This document shows, one piece after another, positions 1 through 5,970 of a stretch of 7,197 bases of DNA. Every line of letters begins with the position of its first letter. Positions within the stretch are counted from its first letter, which is position 1. The stretch comes from Rhodospirillaceae bacterium TMED167. Lineage in GTDB: Bacteria; Pseudomonadota; Alphaproteobacteria; Rhodospirillales_A; UBA2165. The stretch is taken from positions 1-7,197 of the forward strand of contig NHHQ01000121.1 in the NCBI GenBank assembly GCA_002170915.1, read 5' to 3'. Under the pieces are notes generated by a model. It saw only the letters and a program-made list of their open reading frames with translations. It was not told the DNA's origin and made no database searches. The position numbers and the translations under genes were made by a program.

Positions 1-1
1 G

Positions 2-2101
2 ATGGGTGGTTCCGGTAATGATACGTTAGATGGCGGCGAAGGTTCGGACACGCTTACGGGTGGTTCCGGTAATGATACGTTAGATGGCGGACAGGGGTCA
101 GATAATTTAGATGGCGGCGCTGGTAATGATACGGTCACCTTTGCTCTTGAAGGCGGTTCTGGAGGTATCGTTTTGGATCTCGAAACCGGCCAGGCAACAA
201 ATACCAATGGCGCTCCAGAAACGATCCTCAATTCTGAGAACGTGATCGCTAGCGAAAACAATGACACAATTTATGGCACCGATGAGAGAAATGATATCAA
301 TAGTCTCAACGGCGATGATACCATTTACGCTCGCGGCGGTGATGACATCGTCCAAGTCGGTCTTGGTAACCATTTGATTGATGGGGGTGATGGCGCGGAT
401 ACAATTGATTTCAGCTCGATCAATGTGGGTGCCGACATTGACTTAACAACCGGCCTCGTCAGCAAGTCCGATACCACCTCAGACATCCTCATAAATGTCG
501 AAAATATCATTGGGACCCAGGCCGATGATACGATCACAGGGGATGGCGAAGACAACCTTCTCTCCGGGGCAGAGGGGGATGATTTTATTGACGGGGGAGA
601 CGGCTTCGATACCGCTGTTTTCCAAGGGGACATGGATGGGTATGCGATCGACTTTGTTCTCGACACCGTCACCGATATTGATGCCATAGATGGGGACCAC
701 GGAACGGATACGTTGATCAATGTGGAGGTTCTCAGCTTCACCAACGGCGGCACAATCAGCTACCCAGTAGACACTGCGCTCGGTGTCGAAACACTCAGTG
801 ACGCTATAGTCGATGTTCCCCAAGTTGATGAGGTCGAGCTCCTGGGGGATGTTGATGAGGGTAACAGCTATGCCATCACGGTGAATGGCGAGACTGTGAG
901 CTACACGGCCCAGGCTGGAGATAATCTGTCATCGGTCCGAACCGGCCTAGTTGATGCGATAAATGCGGATGATAGGTTGATGGCCTTGGTTGCTGCGCAG
1001 AGCTCAGCGGCGGCAGGCACCCTGGTTCTCACTGGTGTGATCGCCGGTATGGCTCTGACAACCGCAGCCATTGCCGCTAATGCCGGCATCCAGGATGACA
1101 ACAGAGCTACCGTCGAAACGGTGAGCCCGCCTGCAGTACCGGCCCACCAGGTGACGGTGTTAACGGTCGAGGGAACGCCGGGAGCGGGCGACCATTATAC
1201 CGTGACAATCGATGCCACGACATTCGGTCACCTGGTTGTCGAGGGCGAAGGTATTGAACACGTTCGTGACGCTTTGTTGGTGCAAATGGCCGGCCTCACG
1301 GTGGCAACAGCGGCTGCAGGCGCGGCAGACGGCGAAATAATCTTGCACGGTGTGCATCTCGGTGTTGGTTTCCAGGCGGGAGATACGCCCCAGGATACAT
1401 CTGTCTCTAATACTGATGATGCAAACGATGTTGATGAGCCTCTCCTTGACGGTCCCGGGGATGATGTGCTCCTCGGTGGGTCCGGAGACGATACGCTGAC
1501 CTATGTGTCCGGTGTCGATATTATGGACGGCGGTGTTGGGGTCGATGTGGCCAACTTTGAACAGCTGTCTGAGTCCCCGGTCGTTCTTGATCTCAGCAAA
1601 AATCAGTTTGTGATCGATGGCGATGTCTACCAAATCATTAATATTGAGAGCGTGCAGGGGTCCAATCAGTCTGACATCCTAACCGGCGATCAGGGGGACA
1701 ATAGTCTTTATGGCCTCGATGGGGACGATATGCTTTTTGGAGGAGCGGGGACCGACCACCTATACGGTGGTTCCGGATCTGACGTCTATAAATTTTCTGC
1801 GCTTGAGGACATGGGCGTCGGGGAAGGGTCCCGCGATATTATCTTCGACTTTGATCCAGGAACGGACGTCACCTCAAATGATCTGATTGACCTAACAGGA
1901 CTGGTTGGCTCAGAGTTCACCTTCCTCAACGAGGCTTTATTTACAAGTGATGGGACTGTTGCTCAAATCCGGGTCGAGCGGAGCGCAGCCTCGAGCCTGG
2001 TTGAAATCGATTTGGATAATGACGCTCAGGCCGATGCCCAGATAGAGTTGTCGGGGAACGACGGGGTGGGCCTGAACCAGGACGACTTCATTGTCGGTTA
2101 A
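2..2101 (+). CDS. RTX (haemolysin-type Ca-binding repeat) secreted protein, 5' partial
   Basis: Open from the left edge, 699 residues visible, TAA at 2099-2101. The apparent first Met sits inside an RTX repeat, at the position a Thr takes in the next repeat, so the real start is upstream and the protein is larger. Glycine/aspartate nonapeptides of the GGxGxDxLx type lie at about residues 2-46, 100-135, 168-206, 481-508 and 553-596; in the family these form Ca2+-binding beta-rolls that fold outside the cell. Residues 274-365 and 382-460 are non-RTX and related to each other. The C-terminus from about residue 590 (GSGSDVYKFSA, then DIIFDFDPGTD, NDLIDL and terminal DDFIVG) resembles the serralysin-type C-terminal region that carries the uncleaved type I secretion signal. 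No catalytic domain is visible, so an adhesin, surface-layer, protease or lipase N-terminus are all possible. No ABC exporter genes are in the window. The family call is firm; the function is open. Confidence 0.93.
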   Translation: MGGSGNDTLDGGEGSDTLTGGSGNDTLDGGQGSDNLDGGAGNDTVTFALEGGSGGIVLDLETGQATNTNGAPETILNSENVIASENNDTIYGTDERNDINSLNGDDTIYARGGDDIVQVGLGNHLIDGGDGADTIDFSSINVGADIDLTTGLVSKSDTTSDILINVENIIGTQADDTITGDGEDNLLSGAEGDDFIDGGDGFDTAVFQGDMDGYAIDFVLDTVTDIDAIDGDHGTDTLINVEVLSFTNGGTISYPVDTALGVETLSDAIVDVPQVDEVELLGDVDEGNSYAITVNGETVSYTAQAGDNLSSVRTGLVDAINADDRLMALVAAQSSAAAGTLVLTGVIAGMALTTAAIAANAGIQDDNRATVETVSPPAVPAHQVTVLTVEGTPGAGDHYTVTIDATTFGHLVVEGEGIEHVRDALLVQMAGLTVATAAAGAADGEIILHGVHLGVGFQAGDTPQDTSVSNTDDANDVDEPLLDGPGDDVLLGGSGDDTLTYVSGVDIMDGGVGVDVANFEQLSESPVVLDLSKNQFVIDGDVYQIINIESVQGSNQSDILTGDQGDNSLYGLDGDDMLFGGAGTDHLYGGSGSDVYKFSALEDMGVGEGSRDIIFDFDPGTDVTSNDLIDLTGLVGSEFTFLNEALFTSDGTVAQIRVERSAASSLVEIDLDNDAQADAQIELSGNDGVGLNQDDFIVG
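4..90 (+). repeat. 54-bp period direct repeat in RTX coding sequence
   Basis: A 33-bp stretch at 4-36 recurs without a mismatch at 58-90. The 54-bp period equals 18 codons, or two RTX nonapeptides. Most other RTX repeats in this gene match only at protein level, so nucleotide identity here suggests a recent duplication. The repeat may continue to the left of the window. Confidence 0.9.
815..1381 (+). repeat. Two diverged tandem non-RTX modules inside the RTX protein
   Basis: Residues 274-350 and 383-455 of the RTX protein align by eye. Shared landmarks are a QV start, a glycine-rich turn followed by Y and a V/I-T-V/I strand (Y290 and Y399), a central G-E/D pair, a VR followed by a helix-like segment (312-313 and 421-422), an Ala-rich stretch, and a closing G-x-L/I-x-L-x-G strand. 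They contain no RTX nonapeptides. Similar beta-rich modules occur in large secreted adhesins and phage-like structural proteins, but I cannot assign a named domain. The linker between them (about 366-381) is Pro/Ala/Val-rich. Confidence 0.6.
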
Positions 2102-2252
2102 AGAGCCGGCTCACGAACCGATTTAGTCACGCATTGAGGGCGATATTCCCCCAAGGCACCAAAAACAGATCTCAACTGCCTGTGGCGTCAAGCCCACCGG
2201 GATACTGGGACCGGTAAGCCCTAGCCCAGGCCCAGACCACGGAGGCGGCCTC

Positions 2253-3029
2253 TTATGCCGCTGTTTTTATGGTGATCTGTGCCGTGACGCCCAGCCAGAA
2301 TTGGGTGCGCATCTGCAACGCGTCGATGCCGGCTTTCTCGGCCTCGGCGTGCCGGTCAGCGACGTCATCGCATAGCCTGCTTAGAAGCTGAAGCGCCAAC
2401 TCGCTATGTCCAGGACTCTCTTCAGTCCCACCATCAACTTCGATATGGCGGGCAAGGTAATAGTCAAATGCGGGACAATCTAGGCTTTGCATTGCTTCTG
2501 AATTTCTCAGGCGCTGAAACATATCTGGAATGATCGATTCACGTCCATAGGCGAACGCGGCGCACACACTCCAGGGTTTGTTCGATTTGATTATATCAAA
2601 TGTGTGCCGGACGAACCGGTCAATTGATACCGAAAGGCTAGCTTCGTTCAATGCTTGATCAACGCCCTTTTGGGCTACGGCGTCTAGGAAATTTTCGGCG
2701 CGGGCAGTATCTGCGCCTACTTCACGCATGGCCTCTAAATATAATTCAAAATGCGATAACGGTGTTTCACCGTCCGGACCATAATCGCTCTCTTCACACA
2801 GAACGATCTCGTTGATCATACGGGCTCCTTCGCGGTCCCGTGGTGGCAACCAAGCGTTGGGCGTGGGCGCCACCTCACGCTGTAGAGCTTTCACAAGAGA
2901 CATGAAATCCCAGACGGCAAACACGTGATGTTCCATCAATGTTCTCAGGTCCACGAGGGATCGGATCGCATCTGGTTTGAAGATTGGCGACTTAAGAAGC
3001 TCGGATCGAGCACGATCGAGATCACTCAT
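2253..3029 (-). CDS. DUF3050 family protein (haem-oxygenase-like fold)
   Basis: 258 residues, soluble and mostly helical, with no signal peptide or membrane segment. Recognised as DUF3050 from its motif order: MEHHVFAVWDFM (residues 32-43), PPRDREGARMINEI (62-75), a CEESD acidic cluster (78-82), HFELYLEAM (93-101), RHTFDII (141-147), GRESIIPDMF (162-171) and YYLARHIEVDGG (190-201) with H208 just after. The conserved His/Glu/Asp residues (E33, H34, H35, E74, E79, E80, H93, E95, H142, E164, H195, D199, H208) could supply metal ligands, as in haem-oxygenase-like iron oxidases and oxygenases; the reaction and substrate are unknown. The ATG at 3029 has no clear Shine-Dalgarno sequence, but the N-terminus looks complete and reaches the first conserved motif by residue 32. 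It lies 175 bp downstream of the EamA gene on the same strand, so co-transcription is possible but unproven. It converges with the RTX gene across 151 bp. Confidence 0.75.
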   Translation of the reverse strand: MSDLDRARSELLKSPIFKPDAIRSLVDLRTLMEHHVFAVWDFMSLVKALQREVAPTPNAWLPPRDREGARMINEIVLCEESDYGPDGETPLSHFELYLEAMREVGADTARAENFLDAVAQKGVDQALNEASLSVSIDRFVRHTFDIIKSNKPWSVCAAFAYGRESIIPDMFQRLRNSEAMQSLDCPAFDYYLARHIEVDGGTEESPGHSELALQLLSRLCDDVADRHAEAEKAGIDALQMRTQFWLGVTAQITIKTAA

Positions 3030-3204
3030 ACTGGCATCTAACTTAATAAACTAGGCACTTAGACATAAGCTGAATTTAGGCAGAAAAAGTCCAATCGCAA
3101 TAGTCGTAAACCGAGATTTCGCGAAAATAGAAATACATTGAACACCCGGAAATTTCAGGGCCAGCATCTCCCGCCATGGCGTCGAACCGCTTGATTGTCT
3201 CTGT

Positions 3205-4098
3205 TTATCGGGGCTGTGATATTTTCCCCGTTTTGGTCTCCCGTTGGGTAATGTAATAGCCGGCAGCGAAGATGATGACTGCGCCAATCCATGACCAGGC
3301 ATCCAGGGTTTCAGCAAACAGAATGAAGCCCAGGGCGGCGGCAATTGGCAGTCGAAGAAAATCAAACGGCATGATGGCGCTTGCGTCGGCATTTTTGAAG
3401 GATCGCGCCTGGCAATAATGAGCCGACCAGCCTGACAACGCCATAATGCCAAGCGGGATTATATCCCCCCAGTCCGGTGTCACCCACAAAAAGATAACAG
3501 GAATGATGGTGATGGGAAGCATCAGTGCATTGAGCCAGAACACCGTGACACTGGCGTCATCGGTCCGGGTGAGAACTTTGACGCAGAGCCAAGCTGCTGC
3601 ATAGAGCGCCGAAGAGAGGATTACCAACAAGATGGGCCAGCTCATCTCTGTAAAGCCCGGTCTGATGATCACAAGCGCACCTAAAAACCCGATTAAGGTT
3701 GCTGCGCCACGATGGCGGCCAATGGTTTCGTGAAGGATTAAACCAGCACCGATCGTTGTAAAAATCGGAATCAGAAATGTCAGAGCGATGACATCTGCCA
3801 CCGAGGCCGCCGCAAGGGCGTAGTACAGAGCGGCCATCGCCGTGGTACCGAACAGGGCGCGGATAAAATGCATCGGCATTCGGGTGGTTTTTAATTTTTG
3901 AAAACCTTTCCGGCTCACCAAGGGTATAATGATGATCAGCCCAATTAGTGCCCGGACGAACACGACCTCAAACGCATCAAACTTACCGTCCAGATAACGC
4001 ACAGAAACTGCCATGGTGGCAAAAGATAGTGCCGCCAAACACGCCCAAATGGCGCTCCGAAGAAACGGTGAGAGGGAGTGTACCGTAGACATAAACAT
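3205..4098 (-). CDS. EamA/DMT-superfamily inner-membrane transporter
   Basis: 297 residues with ten predicted hydrophobic helices at about 14-32, 43-61, 77-96, 101-122, 128-146, 154-173, 184-206, 211-229, 239-262 and 268-284. This is the two-times-five-helix EamA arrangement typical of the 10-TMS drug/metabolite exporters, and the length is normal (about 280-310). Family signatures are the charged FVRALIGL in helix 2, IPIFTTIGAGLILHE at the end of helix 4 of the first half, and its counterpart LGFILFAETLD in the second half. The substrate cannot be told from sequence; characterised relatives move amino acids, riboflavin, nucleotides or other metabolites. Two in-frame ATGs compete (4098 and 4092). 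Neither has a Shine-Dalgarno sequence, and a weak promoter-like pair (TTGCGA at 4124-4129, CATAAA at 4101-4106, 17-bp spacing) would start the transcript almost at the codon. The C-terminal tail is basic and cytoplasmic, as usual. Confidence 0.88.
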   Translation of the reverse strand: MFMSTVHSLSPFLRSAIWACLAALSFATMAVSVRYLDGKFDAFEVVFVRALIGLIIIIPLVSRKGFQKLKTTRMPMHFIRALFGTTAMAALYYALAAASVADVIALTFLIPIFTTIGAGLILHETIGRHRGAATLIGFLGALVIIRPGFTEMSWPILLVILSSALYAAAWLCVKVLTRTDDASVTVFWLNALMLPITIIPVIFLWVTPDWGDIIPLGIMALSGWSAHYCQARSFKNADASAIMPFDFLRLPIAAALGFILFAETLDAWSWIGAVIIFAAGYYITQRETKTGKISQPR

Positions 4099-4161
4099 GG
4101 TTTATGACGTGGATGGCCATCTCTCGCAATGCCCGTGCGGCCTCAGCGGGACAGGCAAAAT

Positions 4162-4182
4162 CCAGGCCCCCGGGGCGCCTGG
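4162..4182. other. GC-rich hairpin in the divergent intergenic region
   Basis: Arms 4162-4170 and 4174-4182 pair over 9 positions with one C/C mismatch around a CGG loop. On the minus strand the hairpin is followed by ATTTTG, so within the transporter leader it could act as a weak intrinsic terminator or attenuator if transcription starts further upstream. On the plus strand there is no T-run. An adjoining 8-bp palindrome (4181-4188, GGCGCGCC) overlaps it. The structure is plain in the sequence; any function is inference. Confidence 0.45.
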
Positions 4183-4293
4183 CGCGCCAACCGCAGGCCA
4201 ATCCAAAAATGGGTCATTGGTATTGGGAAGTTTAAAAGCCTAAGGACTGGAGAAAGGTGCGGCACTAAACTTTGATCTTTCCATGTCTAGCGA

Positions 4294-4321
4294 TTGACGG
4301 CTCGCGTTAATTTTCTAAAAA
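4294..4321 (+). promoter_or_regulatory. Candidate sigma70-type promoter for the PhyH gene
   Basis: TTGACG at 4294-4299 matches 5 of 6 of the -35 consensus. It stands 16 bp before TAAAAA at 4316-4321, which matches 4 of 6 of the -10 consensus. Transcription would then begin near 4328 and leave only the ATGs at 4342 and 4357 as starts. This reading explains the TTG at 4294 as a -35 box and not an initiation codon. AT-rich sequence makes chance matches common, so this is tentative. Confidence 0.3.
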
Positions 4322-5163
4322 TGTCCGCCGAACAAGCAGAGATGGAAAAAATTAGGATGAGCAGGGCCAAAATATCGGCTGATGAAAGTCGGCGATGGCG
4401 CGAGGATGGCGTTACTTGTCTGCGGGGAGTTTTTGATCAAAGTTGGATGGAAATTCTGGAAACTGGTTTCGAGAATGCCCTTAACAATCCTAGTGTCCTG
4501 TCAAAGGATTATGCAAGAGACGGCAAAGGAAGTTTTTTCACCGACCATGGCATGCATCGCCGGGTCGACGAGTTGCATGACTTTATTTTCAAATCGCCTG
4601 CCGCTGAGATTGCTGCCAGTTTGATGGCATCTGATGCAGTGAATTTGATTGATGATCACCTACTACTTAAAGAACCCGGAACGGATAATCTGACCTATTG
4701 GCATCAAGACCAACCCTATTTTAATTTTGCCGGAGAAGATTTTGTATCTCTCTGGATTCCAATCGACCAAGTCGACGAAAACAACGGGACGATGAAATTT
4801 GTTAGGGGCTCGCACCTCTGGGGGAAACAATTTCACCCGGTGCGGATAGGGCTTGGCGAGATTGTCGAAGAAGCTGAGAACTTTGATGGTCTCGCACCAG
4901 ACATTGATGGCCATCCTGATGACTATGACATTCTCTCTTGGAATTTAACACCGGGCGATTGTTTTGCCTTTCATGGCAAAATGCTCCACGCGGCTTTTGC
5001 CAATTCGACAGGCCATAAACGCCGCCGTGCTCTCTCATTGCGGCTGACTGGTAATGATATTGTCTGGCATCTTAACAGCTATGCACCAACTGAGAGGGAT
5101 CAGCCAAATTTGTTGCAAGGGGGGCCAATAACGTGCGACGAATACCCGGAAATTTGGCCTTAG
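4321..5163 (+). CDS. Phytanoyl-CoA dioxygenase (PhyH) family Fe(II)/2-oxoglutarate oxygenase
   Basis: 280 residues from the ATG at 4321. The fold is the double-stranded beta-helix of Fe(II)/2OG oxygenases: YWHQDQPYFN gives the HxD pair (H128, D130), PGDCFAFHGKMLHAAF gives the distal iron histidine (H223), and the KRRRALSLR segment (about 233-241) supplies the arginine expected to hold 2-oxoglutarate. NNGTMKFVRGSH (154-165) and the N-terminal WREDGVTCLRGVF are also typical of PhyH. The length is normal. Substrate is unknown; bacterial members hydroxylate varied small molecules, so phytanoyl-CoA should not be assumed. The start is uncertain: TTG at 4294 extends the frame by nine residues, and ATGs at 4342 and 4357 are in frame. 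The last gives MSRAKISADE, close to the usual start of the family, with a weak GGA about 10 nt upstream. It is divergent from the EamA gene and appears monocistronic, since the next gene is on the other strand. Confidence 0.88.
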   Translation: MSAEQAEMEKIRMSRAKISADESRRWREDGVTCLRGVFDQSWMEILETGFENALNNPSVLSKDYARDGKGSFFTDHGMHRRVDELHDFIFKSPAAEIAASLMASDAVNLIDDHLLLKEPGTDNLTYWHQDQPYFNFAGEDFVSLWIPIDQVDENNGTMKFVRGSHLWGKQFHPVRIGLGEIVEEAENFDGLAPDIDGHPDDYDILSWNLTPGDCFAFHGKMLHAAFANSTGHKRRRALSLRLTGNDIVWHLNSYAPTERDQPNLLQGGPITCDEYPEIWP

Positions 5164-5224
5164 CTGGCCGTGTTAGCGCTTGTTGTGGAAAATAATTGGA
5201 AACTTGCGGTGCCCTCAGAGTAAC

Positions 5225-5258
5225 GAACCCTGATAAGGCCACAGATTGGGGGTTCTTT
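5225..5258 (+). terminator. Possible weak terminator after the PhyH gene
   Basis: GAACCC at 5225-5230 and GGGTTC at 5250-5255 form a 6-bp perfect stem around a 19-nt loop, followed by TTT. It starts 61 bp after the PhyH stop codon and before the convergent tRNA gene ends. The loop is long and the T-run short, so the call is weak. Confidence 0.25.
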
Positions 5259-5291
5259 GCCAGACCATTGTTAAGATGAGAGGGTGTAAAA

Positions 5292-5582
5292 TGGTGCCGC
5301 TGGAGAGAATTGAACTCTCGGCCTCACCCTTCTGCGGTTGTGACTTTTCAGCCTGCGAGCGACGCTCGTTTTAACCGTTGGACTTTCTCTTAGCCATAGA
5401 ACTCTCATTCCGTAGGCCCCCACCGTCAAGTCTCTGCACGTTCCCCAGTTGGGGCTTCGCTCAGGATTGGCTTAGACGATTGTCGTTAGCTTTCCCTGAG
5501 TTTGATGGGTGTTCATCTCAGCCTTTCGGCTGGGAGAGGCAATAATTACCAAGGGTGCGCTCTACCCCTGAGCTACAGCGGC
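5292..5582 (-). tRNA. tRNA-Thr(GGU), interrupted by a group I intron
   Basis: Exon 1 is 5582-5548 and exon 2 is 5331-5292; joined they give 75 nt that fold as a full cloverleaf. The acceptor stem is GCCGCUG (5582-5576) with CAGCGGC (5302-5296), discriminator A at 5295, and encoded CCA at 5294-5292. The D arm is GCUC/GAGC with loop AGGGGUA. The anticodon stem is CACCC (5557-5553) with GGGUG (5329-5325). The loop is UUGGU|AA with anticodon GGU for threonine ACC/ACU codons, the bar marking the intron after U36. The variable region is AGGCC. The T arm is GAGAG/CUCUC with loop UUCAAUU. All stems pair without mismatch. Unspliced RNA cannot form a usable anticodon loop, so function depends on splicing. 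A promoter lies just upstream. Standard tRNA finders may miss it or report a split gene. Whether another tRNA-Thr(GGU) exists in the genome cannot be seen here. Confidence 0.93.
5332..5547 (-). ncRNA. Group I self-splicing intron (IC3-like) in tRNA-Thr, 216 nt
   Basis: Runs from A at 5547 to the terminal guanosine at 5332, with the 5' exon ending in U. Elements read on the minus strand: P1, exon GGU with intron GCC (5540-5538), forming the U.G pair at the splice site; P2, 5537-5516 with a GAAA tetraloop at 5527-5524; P3, CCCAUC (5509-5504) with GGUGGG (5424-5419); P4, CUCAGG (5500-5495) with CCUGAG (5465-5460); J4/5 GAAA; P5, 5490-5470; P6, CCCC (5454-5451) with GGGG (5446-5443); P7, GACUU (5432-5428) with AAGUC (5385-5381); P8, 5417-5393; P9, CGAGC (5368-5364) with GCUCG (5360-5356), enclosed by CGGUU (5377-5373) with AACCG (5339-5335). 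The flanks of P7 (AGA before, GACGG after) match my memory of the Azoarcus tRNA-Ile intron, whose P7 is GACUA/UAGUC, so both strands of P7 have changed together. There is no room for a homing endonuclease. It should self-splice using external GTP, without a protein; I infer subgroup IC3 from size and motifs. Confidence 0.93.
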
Positions 5583-5592
5583 ACACCGTTGC

Positions 5593-5620
5593 TTTATATT
5601 CTATATTCGCGGTCACGCAA
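5593..5620 (-). promoter_or_regulatory. Promoter of the tRNA-Thr gene
   Basis: On the minus strand, TTGCGT (5620-5615) stands 16 bp before TATAAA (5598-5593). The 3' end of the -10 box lies 10 nt before the mature tRNA 5' end at 5582, which leaves a leader of only about 3 nt for RNase P. Both boxes and their distance suit a sigma70 tRNA promoter. I see no clear GC-rich discriminator. Confidence 0.6.
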
Positions 5621-5970
5621 CAGCTTTGTAACGGCTAGCAAATCGGCATCATTATTTTTTCAAACCAGAAAGTGCGCCTCGTCCCACACTTCCCGTCATT
5701 TAAGGTTATTTTGAGACATAAAAGTAATCAACACCATTGGGTAGAAACGGTTGAAAACTTCTCCATTGCTGCGAACTGCCTTGGTAAAGTTTTTGTCTCA
5801 CTCGTACGCTAACTGCTATGCATGCTCCTATTGCATTATTATAAGTTGATAATCACCCTTGTCCTCAATCTAAATCGAGGTGAAAACCGCTCCACAACAC
5901 TTTCCCAGAAGAGCAAGATAGCTTACCAAGATCAACTGTCCTTCAAAGAACGATCAAAAGTATATTTGAC
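5621..5970. other. AT-rich intergenic region with no supported gene
   Basis: About 350 bp between the tRNA promoter and the small ORF upstream of murA. It is visibly richer in A and T than the flanking genes. No tRNA, strong terminator or convincing start with a ribosome binding site was seen on either strand. It must hold the plus-strand promoter for the following small ORF and probably murA, but no pair of boxes stands out. A TTGACA at 5966-5971 overlaps the small ORF's start codon and has no good -10 partner. A short 50-codon frame (5822-5974) is discussed among the rejected items. Confidence 0.6.

Noticed and set aside
2..4. ATG at the left edge as the start of the RTX gene
   Set aside because: It lies within an RTX nonapeptide in step with the following repeats and has no visible upstream region, so it is an internal methionine of a gene cut by the window.
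107..1633. Long open frames antisense to the RTX gene (such as 325-753 and 1160-1633)
   Set aside because: They mirror the repeated Gly/Asp codons of the RTX gene, have no recognisable domains and overlap a clear coding sequence.
2103..2112. 10-bp palindrome GAGCCGGCTC after the RTX stop as a terminator
   Set aside because: It has no loop of its own and is not followed by a T-run. The nearby 5-bp stem at 2205-2229 also lacks a T-run, so no terminator can be supported between the convergent genes.
3144..3155. 12-mer ACCCGGAAATTT repeated at 5147-5158
   Set aside because: One shared 12-mer is expected by chance in about 7 kb, and the second copy is inside the PhyH coding sequence.
4013..4243. 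76-codon plus-strand frame over the start of the EamA gene
   Set aside because: It overlaps the transporter N-terminus in antisense, its translation looks like low-complexity shadow sequence and no ribosome binding site is visible.
5292..5330. tRNA 3' end as an integration (att) site
   Set aside because: No integrase gene and no second copy of the tRNA 3' end are present in the window.
5502..5714. 70-codon plus-strand frame across the tRNA exon 1 and intron
   Set aside because: It runs antisense to the structured tRNA and intron RNA, which explains the base order fully.
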